Assembly: GCF_003258945.1 (NCBI RefSeq)
Contig: NZ_QLIX01000001.1
Span: 372,001 to 436,000, forward strand
Direction of reading: 5' to 3'
Origin: Roseicella frigidaeris
GTDB lineage: Bacteria; Pseudomonadota; Alphaproteobacteria; Acetobacterales; Acetobacteraceae
DNA: 64,000 nt
Shown: one piece after another, positions 50,781 to 60,445 of the stretch
Layout of the letters: the number at the start of each line of letters is the position of its first letter
Numbering within the stretch: position 1 is the first letter of the stretch
Notes under the pieces: model-generated
What the model was told of the DNA's origin: nothing
What the model saw: only the letters and a program-made list of their open reading frames with translations
Database searches by the model: none
Made by a program: the position numbers and the translations under genes

Positions 50781-51860
50781 ATGCCGCCAGGCGGCGCCCA
50801 GAGCGGCGCGGAGACCGCGGCCGCACCGATCGATCTGGCGGCGCTGGCCCGCTGGATGGATGCGGCCGGGCTGGGCTCGGGCCCGGTCGCGGTGCTGGAG
50901 CGGCTGCCCGGCGGCACCCAGAACCTGATGCTGCGCCTCCGCCGCGGCGGCCGGGACCTCGTGCTGCGGCAATCGCCGCCGAGCCCGGTGCTGGACGGCA
51001 ACCGCACCATGCGCCGCGAGGCGCGGCTGCTGGCGGCGCTGGCCGGGACCGATGTGCCGCATCCGCGGCTGGTCGCGCTCTGCGACGACCCGGCGGTGCT
51101 CGGCGGCGTCTTCTACCTCATGGAAGTGGTGCGCGGCTTCAACGCCACCACCGGCCTGCCGCCCCTGCATGCCGGTGACCCGGCGGTGCGGCATGCCATG
51201 GGCCTGGCGCTGGTCGATGGCATCGCCCGCCTCGCCGCGGTCGATCCCGCGGCGGTGGGGCTCGGCGATTTCGGCCGGCTGGAGGGCTTCCTCGCCCGCC
51301 AGGCCGGCCGCTGGCGGGCGCAGCTCGAAGCCTATCGCCAGTATGCCGGCTGGCCGGGGCCGCAGGCGCTGCCGCGCGTGGAGGCGGTCGGCGCCTGGCT
51401 CGATGCACATCTGCCGGCGGCGTTCCGGCCCGGGCTGATGCATGGCGACTACCACATCGGCAACGTGATGTTCGCCCCCGACGGCCCGGCGCTCGCCGCC
51501 ATCGTCGACTGGGAGCTGGCGACGCTCGGCGATCCGCTGCTCGATCTCGGCCGGCTGCTGGCGCAATGGCCCGAGGGCGGGGCGCCGCCGCCGGGCGGCT
51601 TCCGCATCGCCCCGCATGACGGCCTGCCCGACATGCCGGCGATGATCGCGCATTACGCGGCGCGCACCGGCCGCGATCTCGCGCCGCTGCGCTGGCACGC
51701 GGTGCTGGCCTGCTACAAGCTCGGCATCCTGCTCGAGGGCAGCCATGCCCGCGCCTTCGCCGGCAAGGCGCCGCGCGAGACGGGCGAGACGCTGCACCGC
51801 ACCGCCATCGAATGCCTCGAACGGGCCGCGGCCTGGATCGAGGGTGGGCCATTCGCATAG
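50781..51860 (+). CDS. APH-like phosphotransferase family protein (ACAD10/11 N-domain type)
   Basis: 359 residues of the aminoglycoside phosphotransferase/choline kinase-like fold (COG3173). LERLPGGTQNLMLRLRRGGRDLVLRQ, MRREARLLAALAGTDVPHPRLVALC, the catalytic HGDYHIGNVMF block with Brenner's motif, and the metal-binding DWELATLGDPLLDLG are complete. Related bacterial proteins and ACAD10/11 act on 4-hydroxyacyl-CoA or similar metabolites, and usually are not antibiotic-resistance enzymes; the substrate here is unknown. ATG 50781 follows GGAGGCGGG. An SDR gene follows 13 bp later on the same strand. Confidence 0.85.
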   Translation: MPPGGAQSGAETAAAPIDLAALARWMDAAGLGSGPVAVLERLPGGTQNLMLRLRRGGRDLVLRQSPPSPVLDGNRTMRREARLLAALAGTDVPHPRLVALCDDPAVLGGVFYLMEVVRGFNATTGLPPLHAGDPAVRHAMGLALVDGIARLAAVDPAAVGLGDFGRLEGFLARQAGRWRAQLEAYRQYAGWPGPQALPRVEAVGAWLDAHLPAAFRPGLMHGDYHIGNVMFAPDGPALAAIVDWELATLGDPLLDLGRLLAQWPEGGAPPPGGFRIAPHDGLPDMPAMIAHYAARTGRDLAPLRWHAVLACYKLGILLEGSHARAFAGKAPRETGETLHRTAIECLERAAAWIEGGPFA

Positions 51861-51873
51861 GGGAGGAGGCAGC

Positions 51874-52677
51874 ATGAGCGAGGGCAAGGGACGCTTCGCC
51901 GGCAAGGTGGCGGTGGTGGCGGGCGGCGCCTCGGGCATCGGCCTCGCCATCCTGCAGGGGCTGCGGCGCGAGGGCGCGCGCGTGGTCTGCGGCGATGTCA
52001 GCGAGGAGCGGCTGGACGAGGTTGCGCGCGGGGCGGGGGAGGGCCTCGCCACGCTGCGCACCGACGTGACGCGGGAGGCCGAGGTGGCGGCGCTGATGGC
52101 GCTCGCCGTGGAGCGCTTCGGTGCGCTCGACTGCGTCTTCAACGTCGCCGGCGCCTCGCGCCCCGGCTACATCGTCGACCTGTCCGAGGCCGACTGGGAC
52201 TTCACCGTCGATCTCTGCCTGAAGGGCGTGTTCCTCGGCATGAAGCATGCGGCGCGGCACATGCTCGGCCGCGGCGGCGCCATCGTGAACATCGCCTCGC
52301 TCAACGCCCATGTGCCGATGCATGCCGGCGCCGCCTATGCCTCGGCCAAGGCGGGGGTCGAGATGTTGACCAAGAACGGCGCGCTGGAGATGACGCCGGA
52401 CGGCGTGCGGGTGAACGCGGTCCTGCCCGGCCTGGTGCAGACGCCGCTGACCCGGCGGCATTTCGACAACCCGGCGGCGCTGGAGGCCTTCCTCGCCCGC
52501 ATCCCGATGGGCCGCGCGGCGCAGCCCGAGGACATCGCCGGCCCGGCGCTGTTCCTCGCCAGCGAGGAGGCGCGCTACGTCTCCGGCGCCAGCCTGCTGG
52601 TGGACGGCGCCTGGGCGGTGACCGGCTATCCGGACATGCGGCCCTTCCGCGGCAGCCCGGGCTGGCCGCGCGGCTGA
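51874..52677 (+). CDS. SDR family NAD(P)-dependent oxidoreductase
   Basis: 267 residues. VAVVAGGASGIGLAILQGL (cofactor loop), NVAGASRPG, ASLNAHVPMHAGAAYASAKAGVE (Ser and YxxxK catalytic region), and VLPGLVQTPLTRR. Similar by eye to 3-hydroxyacyl-CoA or 3-oxoacyl reductase relatives. The gene follows the APH-like kinase gene by 13 bp. This pairing (kinase plus dehydrogenase) is typical of acyl-CoA side pathways (inference). ATG 51874 is preceded by GGGAGGAGG. Confidence 0.88.
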   Translation: MSEGKGRFAGKVAVVAGGASGIGLAILQGLRREGARVVCGDVSEERLDEVARGAGEGLATLRTDVTREAEVAALMALAVERFGALDCVFNVAGASRPGYIVDLSEADWDFTVDLCLKGVFLGMKHAARHMLGRGGAIVNIASLNAHVPMHAGAAYASAKAGVEMLTKNGALEMTPDGVRVNAVLPGLVQTPLTRRHFDNPAALEAFLARIPMGRAAQPEDIAGPALFLASEEARYVSGASLLVDGAWAVTGYPDMRPFRGSPGWPRG

Positions 52678-52728
52678 GCGTCCGCAAGGGGGCTGCTTGC
52701 CGCCCCCATCGCCGCAGGATAGCCTCCG

Positions 52729-52800
52729 AGGCGATGGGGATGGAGTTCCCCGAAACCGCCCCCTGCGGGACACCCCCGTCCGGGCTGATGACTCCTACCG
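52729..52800 (+). promoter_or_regulatory. Fluoride riboswitch aptamer (crcB RNA motif)
   Basis: AGGCGATGGGGATGGAGTTC, CCCGAAACCGCC and CTGATGACTCCTACC follow the crcB consensus, including the GATGG start, the TTCCCCGAAACCGCC block and the conserved CTGATG..CTCCTAC end. It precedes an intrinsic terminator (52830-52852) and the crcB gene. Binding of fluoride should prevent terminator formation and switch the gene on. Confidence 0.9.
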
Positions 52801-52829
52801 CAACCAGGCGGTAGGGGTGCGCCCGCAGC

Positions 52830-52852
52830 AGCCCGCCGCCCGGCGGGCTTTT
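52830..52852 (+). terminator. Intrinsic terminator of the fluoride riboswitch
   Basis: AGCCCGCC-GCCC-GGCGGGCT stem-loop (52830-52849) ends with TTTT (52849-52852). It lies 30 bp before the crcB start. The upstream GCAACCAGGCGGTAGGGGTG stretch may compete as the switch region. Confidence 0.85.
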
Positions 52853-52881
52853 CCATGCCCGCCCGATGTCACGGAGCGCGC

Positions 52882-53310
52882 ATGTCCTTCGCCACCTGCC
52901 TCATCGTCATGCTCGGGGGCGCCATCGGCACCCTGGCCCGCTACACCGTCTCGGTGCTGGCCCTGCCCATCAGCCGCGAGCTGCCCTGGGGCACCATCAT
53001 CATCAACGTCACCGGCTCCTTCCTCATCGGCTTCTTCGGCACGCTGACGCTGGCGCAGGGCCGCTACCCGGTCTCGGAGAACCTGCGGCTCTTCGTCATG
53101 ATCGGCTTCTGCGGCGGCTACACGACCTTCTCCTCCTTCAGCCTGCAGACGCTCGACCTGCTGCGCGGCGGGGCGGTGCTGCGGGCGGGGGTCAACATCA
53201 TCGGCTCGGTGCTGCTCTGCCTCGCCGGCGTCGCGCTCGGCCATGCGTTGGCGGCGCAGCTGAATGGCGGGGCGGCGCCGATCGTGCGGGCGGCGATCGA
53301 GGAGGAATGA
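52882..53310 (+). CDS. crcB: Fluoride efflux transporter CrcB (Fluc channel)
   Basis: 142 residues, four membrane helices. [53 protein letters not shown] (the conserved Asn), [27 protein letters not shown] (GGYTTFSTF block with the Phe box) and [21 protein letters not shown]. Dual-topology dimer that exports fluoride. Controlled by the riboswitch upstream. ATG 52882 (CACGGAGCGCGC upstream) is used; ATG 52855 would start inside the terminator. Confidence 0.96.
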   Translation: MSFATCLIVMLGGAIGTLARYTVSVLALPISRELPWGTIIINVTGSFLIGFFGTLTLAQGRYPVSENLRLFVMIGFCGGYTTFSSFSLQTLDLLRGGAVLRAGVNIIGSVLLCLAGVALGHALAAQLNGGAAPIVRAAIEEE

Positions 53311-53364
53311 GGTGTTCCCGTCCCTCCGCCCGCGATGCCGTTGCGTGGCGCCCCGGCCGCGCCG

Positions 53365-55095
53365 TCAGGCCAGCGCCACGGCCGGCCGCTTGAACAGCCG
53401 CACCGCCAGGGCCGTCACCACCGTGCCGGCCAGCAGCGCCACCACATAGCCGCCGAGATGCGTCACCGCATTCGGGATCGGCAGCACGAAGACGCCGCCA
53501 TGCGGCACCCGCAGCTCGGCGCCGACCGCCATGGAGATGGCGCCCGCGACGGCCGAGCCGAGGACCAGCGCCGGGATCACCCGCAACGGGTCCTTGGCGG
53601 CGAAGGGGATCGCGCCTTCGGAGATGAAGGCGAGGCCGAGCACGCCCGCCGCCGGCGCCGCCTCCCGCTCCTCCAGGCTGAAGCGGTCGCGGAACAGGAA
53701 GGCGGCCAGCGCCAGGCCGAGCGGCGGGGTCATGCCGGCGACCATGGCGGCCGCCATCGGGCTGTAGACCGAGCTCGCCAGCAGCCCGGTCGAGAAGGCA
53801 TAGGCCGCCTTGTTCACCGGCCCGCCCATGTCGAAGGCCATCATCGCGCCGATCAGCAGACCGAGCAGGATGGCGGCGCTGCCCTGCATGCCGCGCAGGA
53901 ACTCGGTCAGCCAGCCGAGCGCCGCGGCGACCGGCCCGCCCGCGACATAGATCATCAGCAGCCCGGTGATCATGGCGCCGAGCACCGGCAGGATCAGCAC
54001 CGGCTTCAGCCCCTCGAGCGTCCGCGGCAGCCTGAGCGCGCGGTTCAGCCAGGCGACCGCGTAGCCGGCGACGAAGCCGGCGACGATGCCGCCGAGGAAG
54101 CCGGCATTGAGCTGCGCCGCGATCATGCCGCCGATCATCCCGGGCGCGATGCCCGGCCGGTCGGCGATGGAATAGGCGATGTAGCCGGCCAGCGCCGGCA
54201 CCATCAGCGCCAGGGCGGCGCGGCCGCCGATCTGGAACAGCGCGCCGCCCAGCGTGTCGCGATGCGCGTCGTCATAGACGTAGATGCCGCCGAGGGCGAA
54301 GGCGAGGGCGATGAGCAGCCCGCCGGCGACGGTGAAGGGCAGCATGTAGGAGACGCCGGTCATCAGGTGCTTGTAGGGGCCGCTGAGCGGCTTCTTGCCC
54401 GGCGCGGCGCTGGCCGCCGCCTCGCCGGCGCCGCCCCCGGCCGCCCCTTGCGGCTTCGCCTCGGCGAAGGCGCGGGCGATCAGCGCCTGGCCGTCATTGA
54501 TCGCCGGCTTGGTGCCGCTGAGGAACACCTGCTTGCCGGCGAAGCGCGAGAGATCCACCTGCGTGTCGGCGGCGATCAGCACCAGGTCGGCGGCGGCGAT
54601 CTCGGCCGGCGTCAGCGCGTTCTGCGCCCCGACCGAGCCCTGGGTCTCGACCCGGATGCCGTGGCCGAGCGCCTTCGCCGCCCCCTCCAGCCCCTCGGCG
54701 GCCATGAAGGTATGGGCGATGCCGGTCGGGCAGGAGGTGATGGCGACGATGCGGCGGCCCGCCGCCGGCGCGGCGGGTGCCGCGGCCGTGGCGTCGGGCG
54801 CCGCTGGCAGGGCGCGCGCCAGCACGGCGCCGGCATCGGCCAGCACCTCCGCGATGCGCGCCCGCACCACGCCCAGCCGGTCGAGCCCGGCCGGGGGCTC
54901 CACCGCCTCGCCGACCAGCAGCAGCGCCTCGGCCTCGGGGCTGGCGGGCAGCGGCGAGAGCACGCCGCGTTCCGTCCGCACCTCGACGGCGAGGTCGCGG
55001 CCGCCGCGCCGCGCCGCCTGGCGCAGCGCCTCGGCCGCCAGCATGGCCTGGACCGGGCTGTCCCCCGCCTCGACCACCGCGATCACTCCGGACAT
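53365..55095 (-). CDS. fruA: Fructose PTS transporter, fused EIIB'-EIIB-EIIC
   Basis: 576 residues. The N-terminal IIB' domain (1-100) lacks the cysteine motif; the second IIB domain has C122 in [17 protein letters not shown], the phosphorylation site. An Ala/Pro-rich linker ends at [34 protein letters not shown], which opens the IIC membrane domain with eight to ten helices ([91 protein letters not shown]). Imports fructose as fructose-1-phosphate. Last gene of the fruB-fruK-fruA operon. The stop lies 54 bp from the convergent crcB stop. Confidence 0.95.
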   Translation of the reverse strand: MSGVIAVVEAGDSPVQAMLAAEALRQAARRGGRDLAVEVRTERGVLSPLPASPEAEALLLVGEAVEPPAGLDRLGVVRARIAEVLADAGAVLARALPAAPDATAAAPAAPAAGRRIVAITSCPTGIAHTFMAAEGLEGAAKALGHGIRVETQGSVGAQNALTPAEIAAADLVLIAADTQVDLSRFAGKQVFLSGTKPAINDGQALIARAFAEAKPQGAAGGGAGEAAASAAPGKKPLSGPYKHLMTGVSYMLPFTVAGGLLIALAFALGGIYVYDDAHRDTLGGALFQIGGRAALALMVPALAGYIAYSIADRPGIAPGMIGGMIAAQLNAGFLGGIVAGFVAGYAVAWLNRALRLPRTLEGLKPVLILPVLGAMITGLLMIYVAGGPVAAALGWLTEFLRGMQGSAAILLGLLIGAMMAFDMGGPVNKAAYAFSTGLLASSVYSPMAAAMVAGMTPPLGLALAAFLFRDRFSLEEREAAPAAGVLGLAFISEGAIPFAAKDPLRVIPALVLGSAVAGAISMAVGAELRVPHGGVFVLPIPNAVTHLGGYVVALLAGTVVTALAVRLFKRPAVALA

Positions 55096-55124
55096 CCGTT
55101 CCTCCCTGGATTCTGTGCCAGTGG

Positions 55125-56072
55125 TCAGCCGAGCGGCTCGGCCCGCAGCCCGGCGGCGATGGCCTCCACCGCGGCGCGGCCCGGAAGCTGCGCGCCCGGG
55201 CGCTGCAGCTTGGCGGCGGCGAAGGCGGTGGCGCGGCAGGCGAGCGCCGGCAGCGGCAGCTCCTCGGCCAGCCCGGCGGCGATGCCGGCCACCATCGCAT
55301 CCCCGGCGCCGACGCTGCTGGCGACGGCGATCGCCGGCGGGCGGACCAGCACCACCGCCGCAGCGGTGACGAAGAGCGCCCCCTCGGCGCCGAGCGAGAC
55401 GGTGACGAGGCCGATGCCGCGGGCGACGAGCGCGCGGGCGACGGCCACCAGGGCCGCGCGGTCGGGCAGCGCATGGCCGGCCCAGCCCTCCAGCTCGTGC
55501 CGGTTCGGCTTCACCGCCTGCGGCATCACCGGGCCGGCGAGCACGGCGGAGAGCGCGGCGCCGCTGGCATCGACCACCACGCGGGCGCCCTGCTCGACCA
55601 GCAGGCCGGTGAGGTCGGCATAGGTCTCGGCGGCCAGGCCGGGCGGCAGGCTGCCGGAGAGCACCGCCGTCGTGCCCGGCCCGGTCGCCGCGTGCAGCGC
55701 GGCGAGGGCGAGGTCGAGCGCCTCCGGCGAGGGCGCGCTGCCGGGGAGGTTGATGTCGGTGGTGTCGCCCTTCGCCTGGTCCAGCAGCTTGATGTTGGTG
55801 CGGGTCTCGCCGGGGATGCGGATGCAGTGATCCACGATGCCGCGGTCGGCGAAGAGGGCGCGGAAGGGCGCGTCGTTCGCCTCGCCCAGCAGGCCGGTCG
55901 CGGTGACCGGGGCGCCCCAGTCGGCGAGGCAGGCGGCGACGTTGATGCCCTTGCCGCCGGCATGGCGCAGGCTGTCGCGGGCGAGGTTCACCGCGCCCGG
56001 CAGCAGCGCGTCCAGCACCACGGTCTGGTCGATCGCCGGGTTGAGCGAGAGGGTGACGAAGGGCGCGGCCAT
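55125..56072 (-). CDS. fruK: 1-phosphofructokinase
   Basis: 315 residues, pfkB family. [48 protein letters not shown] is typical, with GGKGIN as sugar-binding motif. The signature [19 protein letters not shown] near the C terminus carries the catalytic base D. Converts fructose-1-phosphate to fructose-1,6-bisphosphate with ATP. The ATG (56070-56072) overlaps the fruB stop by one base. It lies 29 bp before fruA. Confidence 0.95.
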   Translation of the reverse strand: MAAPFVTLSLNPAIDQTVVLDALLPGAVNLARDSLRHAGGKGINVAACLADWGAPVTATGLLGEANDAPFRALFADRGIVDHCIRIPGETRTNIKLLDQAKGDTTDINLPGSAPSPEALDLALAALHAATGPGTTAVLSGSLPPGLAAETYADLTGLLVEQGARVVVDASGAALSAVLAGPVMPQAVKPNRHELEGWAGHALPDRAALVAVARALVARGIGLVTVSLGAEGALFVTAAAVVLVRPPAIAVASSVGAGDAMVAGIAAGLAEELPLPALACRATAFAAAKLQRPGAQLPGRAAVEAIAAGLRAEPLG

Positions 56073-58612
56073 CAGGCGGCCACCTGCGCGGCGGGCTGCG
56101 TCATGGCGCGCAGCGCCGGCTCCAGCGCCCGCACCTCCTCGGCGGTGCCGCAGGCGAGGGCGCGGGCGGCGAGGTCGCGCAGCCCGGCGAGCTCCGCGCC
56201 CCGCAGCGCTGCCTTCACCGCCGGGATGTCGCGCGGCGTCATCGACAGCTCGGCGACGCCGAGCCCGGCCAGCAGGGCGGCGCCGAAGGGCTCGCCGGCC
56301 AGCCCGCCGCAGACGCCGACCCAGCGCCCGTGCCGCGTCGCCGCCTCCACCGTCTGGCCGATCAGCCGCAGCACCGCGGGGTGCAGGCTGTCGGCCTCGG
56401 CGGCGAGGTCGGGATTCTGCCGGTCGATCGCCAGGGTGTACTGCGTCAGGTCGTTGGTGCCGACCGAGAAGAAGTCGACATGCCGGGCCAGCGCATCCGC
56501 CTGCACCGCCGCCGCCGGCACCTCGACCATGATGCCGAGCGGCACCGCGGGCGCGCCGAGCTCGGCGCGGATGCGCTCGCAGGCGGCGCGCAACGCGATC
56601 ACCTCCGGCACCGAGGTCACCATGGGGAACATGATGGAGAGCGGCCCGCCCGCCGCGGCGGCGCGGTAGAGGGCGCGGAGCTGCGGCTCCATCAGGTCGG
56701 GCCGGCGCAGCAGCAGCCGGGCGCCGCGGACGCCGAGGAAGGGGTTGGCCTCCACCGGCAGGCGCAGATGCGGCACCTGCTTGTCGCCGCCGATATCGAG
56801 GGCGCGGACGATCAGCGGCCGGCCCTCCAGCGCCGCCAGCATGGCGCGGTAGATGGCGTGCTGGTCCGCCTCGTCCGGCGTGTCGCCGCGCTCGAGGAAG
56901 AGGAACTCGGTCCGCATCAGCCCGACGCCCTCGGCGCCCTGGGCGAGGGCGAAGCCGGCTTGGTCGGGCGTGTTGATGTTGGCCGCGACCTCGATGCGGT
57001 GGCCGTCGCGCGTCACCGCCGGCTCGGCCCGGAGCGCCGCCTCGCGCGCCCGCTGCTCCCCCTGCGCGGCGAGGAAGGCGCGGGCCGCGGCGAGGTCGGC
57101 CTCGCCGGGGGAGAGGTGCAGCCGGCCGGCGCCGCCATCCAGCACCGCCTCGGTGCTGGGGGGCAGGTCGAGCAGGGCCGCGGTGCCGGCGACCATGGCC
57201 GGCAGGCCGAGGGTGCGGGCGAGGATCGCGGTGTGCGAGGTCGGGCCGCCCGCCGCCGTCGCCAGGCCGACCACCCGCTTCGGGTCGAGCCCGGCGGTGT
57301 CGGAAGGCGCCAGGTCCTCGGCGACCAGGATCACCGGCCCCTCCGGCAGGGAGGCCAGGGAGCCGCCGGCCAGGGTCGGGTCGATCTGCGCCAGCACGCG
57401 GCGGCCGACATCGCGCAGATCGGCGGCGCGGCCGGCCAGCACCGGGTTGCCGAGGGCGGCGAGGCTGCCCGCCACCCGCTCCACCGCCTGGTGCCAGGAC
57501 CAGGCGAGGCCATGGCCCTCGACCATGAGCTGGCAGGTGAGGGTGATCAGGTCGGGGTCCTCCAGAAGCCCGGCATGGGCGCGGAAGATGGCGGCCTCGC
57601 CGGGGCCGAGGCGGCGGGCGGTGTCGTCCTCCAGCGCCTTGAGCTGGGCCCGCGTCGCGCGGATCGCCGCCTCCAGCCGGGCGCCCCCCTCGGCGAGCGG
57701 CAGCGGCGTGTCGGGGATCGCCGCCTCGGCCTGGGTCAGCACATGCACGCGGCCGATGGCGAGGCCGGGGCTGGCGCCGATGCCGGCGAGGGCGACCAGC
57801 GGCCCCGCCGGCTCCCAGCCCCGCACCGGCGCCGCGGCGCGCTGCGCGGCCAGCGCCGCATCCGCCTTCTCCTGCGCGCTGAGGCCGGTGATGGTGGCGC
57901 GCAGCCGGGCCAGCGCCGCGGCGGCGTCGCGCCCATCGGCCGAGACGGTGATGCGGTCGCCGGGCCGGAGGCCGAGCTGCAGCAGCCCGACCAGCGCCGT
58001 CGCCTCCGCCGCCTGATCGCCGTGCCGCACCTGCACCCGGCAGCCGGTGGCGCGGGCCGCCTCCACCCAGCGGGTGGCGGGGCGGGCATGCAGGCCGGCC
58101 GGGTAGTCCACCACCCAGTCGAAGCGCTCGGCGAGGTCCTGGGCGGGCGCGGCCGGCGCCGCCGCGGCCGGCTCGGCGCCGAGGGCGGCGATGATCACCT
58201 CGGCATCGTCGGTGGTGAAGAGGGATTGCAGGGCCGCCGGGTCGTTCAGCAGCCGGGTGAGGCGGCGCAGGATGGCGATGTGCTCGTCCGAGGCGGCGGC
58301 GATGCCGATGACGAGATGCGCCACCTGGCCGGGATTCCATTCGATGCCGTCGCGGATCTGCAGGATGGCGAGGCCGTTGCGGCGGACCAGGCCGCGATCC
58401 TCGCCCAGGCCGTGCGGGATGGCGACGCCATGGCCGAGGAAGGTGTTCGCCGCCTGCTCGCGCCGCGCCATGCTGGCGGCATAGCCGGGCTCGACGCAGC
58501 CGGCGGCGGCGAGGAGCTGTCCCGCCTCCGCGATGGCGGCGGCTTTGTCGGCCGGCCGGGCATCGAGCCGGACGAGCTCGCGGGCGATCGGCATGGAGGC
58601 GGCTGAGGCCAT
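56072..58612 (-). CDS. fruB: Fructose PTS EIIA-HPr-EI fusion
   Basis: 846 residues from ATG 58612. Three phosphotransfer domains in line: EIIA-Fru (1-145, H67 in GVAIPHG), HPr (about 163-245, H175 in GLHARPAT), EI (about 270-846, H460 in [13 protein letters not shown]). It also carries the EI catalytic [26 protein letters not shown] and [16 protein letters not shown] blocks. So PEP phosphate can reach fructose without separate general PTS proteins, as in Rhodobacter FruB. GTG 58663 upstream is in frame, but an operator and -10 lie between the two, so ATG 58612 is preferred. Confidence 0.95.
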   Translation of the reverse strand: MASAASMPIARELVRLDARPADKAAAIAEAGQLLAAAGCVEPGYAASMARREQAANTFLGHGVAIPHGLGEDRGLVRRNGLAILQIRDGIEWNPGQVAHLVIGIAAASDEHIAILRRLTRLLNDPAALQSLFTTDDAEVIIAALGAEPAAAAPAAPAQDLAERFDWVVDYPAGLHARPATRWVEAARATGCRVQVRHGDQAAEATALVGLLQLGLRPGDRITVSADGRDAAAALARLRATITGLSAQEKADAALAAQRAAAPVRGWEPAGPLVALAGIGASPGLAIGRVHVLTQAEAAIPDTPLPLAEGGARLEAAIRATRAQLKALEDDTARRLGPGEAAIFRAHAGLLEDPDLITLTCQLMVEGHGLAWSWHQAVERVAGSLAALGNPVLAGRAADLRDVGRRVLAQIDPTLAGGSLASLPEGPVILVAEDLAPSDTAGLDPKRVVGLATAAGGPTSHTAILARTLGLPAMVAGTAALLDLPPSTEAVLDGGAGRLHLSPGEADLAAARAFLAAQGEQRAREAALRAEPAVTRDGHRIEVAANINTPDQAGFALAQGAEGVGLMRTEFLFLERGDTPDEADQHAIYRAMLAALEGRPLIVRALDIGGDKQVPHLRLPVEANPFLGVRGARLLLRRPDLMEPQLRALYRAAAAGGPLSIMFPMVTSVPEVIALRAACERIRAELGAPAVPLGIMVEVPAAAVQADALARHVDFFSVGTNDLTQYTLAIDRQNPDLAAEADSLHPAVLRLIGQTVEAATRHGRWVGVCGGLAGEPFGAALLAGLGVAELSMTPRDIPAVKAALRGAELAGLRDLAARALACGTAEEVRALEPALRAMTQPAAQVAA

Positions 58613-58642
58613 GGGGACGTTCCTGCCTGGCTTGTTGCGGTC

Positions 58643-58671
58643 AATGAAAACGTTCTCAGTCACCTTGTCAA
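58643..58671 (-). promoter_or_regulatory. fruB promoter overlapped by a FruR-type operator
   Basis: On the minus strand, TTGACA (58666-58671), 17 bp and TTCATT (58643-58648). The palindrome TGAAAACGTTCTCA (plus strand, 58645-58658) lies between -35 and -10, so a bound repressor would block RNA polymerase. The centre AACGTT is the LacI-family style site. The sequence recurs at 58745 before fruR. Confidence 0.8.
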
Positions 58672-58702
58672 AGAATTTCGCTGGCCTTGGGCGGGAACGG
58701 GC

Positions 58703-58731
58703 TTGAGGCCGGCAAAAGGCTGGGGTTATCT
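58703..58731 (+). promoter_or_regulatory. Candidate fruR promoter
   Basis: TTGAGG (58703-58708), 17-bp spacer, TTATCT (58726-58731). The second operator follows 13 bp downstream, close to the expected transcription start. Confidence 0.5.
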
Positions 58732-58744
58732 AGAGATCAGATGG

Positions 58745-58758
58745 TGAAACCGATCTCA
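58745..58758 (+). promoter_or_regulatory. Second FruR-type operator ahead of fruR
   Basis: TGAAACCGATCTCA matches the fruB operator TGAAAACGTTCTCA at 12 of 14 positions. It lies just after the candidate fruR promoter, so the regulator probably controls its own gene. Confidence 0.7.
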
Positions 58759-58835
58759 CAGCTCAGCCCCTTCCACCAGCGGTTCCGCCGTCCGCCGCGC
58801 CCCGTCCCAGGGGGCAACGCGCGGGGGCGCGCCGC

Positions 58836-59837
58836 GTGACGGCGAGCATCAAGGATGTCGCCCGCGCCGCCGGCGTCTCCCCGGCCACCGTCTCGCGCGC
58901 CCTCGGCAAGGGGCCGGTCAGCGCGGCGCTGCGGGCCCAGGTGCTGGAGGCGGTGCGCGCCACCGGCTACCGGCCGAACCTCGCCGCCCGCCGCCTGCGC
59001 TCGCAGGAGAGCGGCACCATCGGCCTCGTCGTCGCCGATATCGGCAACCCCTTCTTCACCGGCGTCGCCCGGGCGGTGGAGGAGGCCGCCTACCAGGCGG
59101 GGCTGCGCGTCATCCTCTGCAACACCGGCGAGGACCCGGCGCGGGAGGCGATCTATCTCCGCCTGATGCAGGAGGAGCGGGTCACCGGCATGATCCTGGC
59201 GCCGACCCGCGTCACCGCCGAACGCCTGGCGACGCAGCCGCCCGAGGTGCCGGTGGTGCTGATCGACCGCGCCGGGCCGCCCGGCGGCTTCGACAGCGTG
59301 CTGCTCGACAACCAGGCGGCCAGCGCCGCGCTGGTCGATCACCTGGTCGCCCAGGGCTATCGCCGCATCGCCGGGCTGTTCGGGCAGACCAGTGGCACCG
59401 GCATCGAGCGCGCCGAAGGCTACCGCGCCGCCATGGCGCGGCACGGGCTGCCGGTGCGGGAGCGCTTCCTGCTGCCGCAGGTGGTGGCGGCCGAGCAGGG
59501 CTTCGCCGCGCTGCGGGCGGAGGGGCCGCTGCCGGAGGCGGTGCTGGTCAGCAACTCCCTGCTGCTGATGGGCGTGCTGCGGGCCAGCCGCGCGGCCGGG
59601 CTGCGCATCCCGGCCGACCTGGCGCTGGCCGGCTTCGACAACGAGGACTGGACCGGGCTGGTGGAGCCCGGCCTGACGGTCGTCGAACAGCCGCTCGCCG
59701 AGATCGGGCGGGTGGCGATGGCGCTGCTCTTCGAGCGGCTGCGCCTGCCCGGGACGCCGGTCCGCAAGGTGATGCTGAGCGGCCGTTGCGTGCTGCGCGG
59801 CTCCACCGCCCGCCGCGGCGGGCCGGAAGCCGATTGA
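58836..59837 (+). CDS. fruR: LacI family transcriptional regulator of the fructose operon
   Basis: 333 residues, GTG start 58836. The N-terminal helix-turn-helix SIKDVARAAGVSPATVSRALGK (residues 4-25) and the hinge YRPNLAARRLRSQ are followed by a LacI core (TIGLVVADIGNPFFTGVARAVEEAAYQAG, VLIDRAGPP, LDNQAASAALVDHLVAQGYRRIAGLFG, AGFDNEDWTGLVEPGLTVVEQP). It probably binds the two palindromes at 58645 and 58745 and releases them with fructose-1-phosphate or a related effector. It is divergent from fruB. GTG is preceded by GGGGGCGCGCC. Confidence 0.9.
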   Translation: MTASIKDVARAAGVSPATVSRALGKGPVSAALRAQVLEAVRATGYRPNLAARRLRSQESGTIGLVVADIGNPFFTGVARAVEEAAYQAGLRVILCNTGEDPAREAIYLRLMQEERVTGMILAPTRVTAERLATQPPEVPVVLIDRAGPPGGFDSVLLDNQAASAALVDHLVAQGYRRIAGLFGQTSGTGIERAEGYRAAMARHGLPVRERFLLPQVVAAEQGFAALRAEGPLPEAVLVSNSLLLMGVLRASRAAGLRIPADLALAGFDNEDWTGLVEPGLTVVEQPLAEIGRVAMALLFERLRLPGTPVRKVMLSGRCVLRGSTARRGGPEAD

Positions 59838-59889
59838 CCCCCTGCGCCGTCCGCTGTCCCATGCCCGGAACACAGGCAAGGCCTTTCCC

Positions 59890-60324
59890 ATGACCAAACC
59901 CCGGCGCATTCCGGCCACGGAATTCGCCGCGCCGGCCTGCGGCCACGTGGCGGCGGCCGCGCGGCCGGGCCGGCGCGGCGCCCGGCGGGCGCCTCTCTCC
60001 CTGCTCCTCCTCGGGCTGCTGCTGCCGCTCCTCTCGGCCTGCGGCGGCGGCGGCGGTGGCTGTGCGGTGCGCCTGGCCAATGCCTCCAGCCTGCCGGTCG
60101 AGCAGGTCTATGTGGCGCCGATGGGCGCGCCGGGCTGGGGCCCGGACCAGCTCGCCCCGGCGACCCTCGCGCCCGGCGCCGGCATGCCGCTGCGCTTCGC
60201 CGGCCGCGGTCGCTTCGGCCTGCGTGCCGTCTGGACGGATGGCCGCGCCATCGAGATGCATGACGTCGAGGCCTGCGCCATCAGCCGCGTCACGCTGCGC
60301 GACGGGGCGATGCAGGCCGAATGA
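59890..60324 (+). CDS. Probable small lipoprotein, 144 residues
   Basis: A charged start, then the signal LSLLLLGLLLPLLSAC with lipidated Cys at about residue 51, followed by six glycines. The mature part is a small beta domain (CAVRLANASSLPVEQVYVAPMGAPGWGPDQL, LRFAGRGRFGLRAVWTDGRAIEMHDVEACAISRVTLRDG). This resembles small periplasmic proteins of unknown function with two Cys (at the GGC and DVEAC positions) that could form a disulfide. ATG 59890 is taken as the start; the true start might be later since the leader is long. Confidence 0.62.
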   Translation: MTKPRRIPATEFAAPACGHVAAAARPGRRGARRAPLSLLLLGLLLPLLSACGGGGGGCAVRLANASSLPVEQVYVAPMGAPGWGPDQLAPATLAPGAGMPLRFAGRGRFGLRAVWTDGRAIEMHDVEACAISRVTLRDGAMQAE

Positions 60325-60445
60325 TGCCGGCGGCCTGACGGATTCATGCAGGCCGGGCGTCCGAACGGGCGCCGCCGATGGCGGTCGTTGATGGGGCGCC
60401 AGCAACGGCCGTTGGTATGAGGGTGCCCGCCCCCTGCCGCGTCCG
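60325..60445 (+). repeat. Intergenic gap with the GCCGTTGGTAT motif
   Basis: 121 bp between a lipoprotein gene and the convergent hemA stop. CGTTGATGGGGCGCC then AACGGCCGTTGGTATGA (60397-60418) repeats the motif at 38605 and 25308, and CGTTGATGG also occurs at 38485. Confidence 0.5.

Noticed and set aside
55125-58340. A single 1071-residue protein covering fruK and part of fruB
   Set aside because: The N-terminal part is an out-of-frame reading of fruB; only the fruK part has a real domain, with its own start at 56072.
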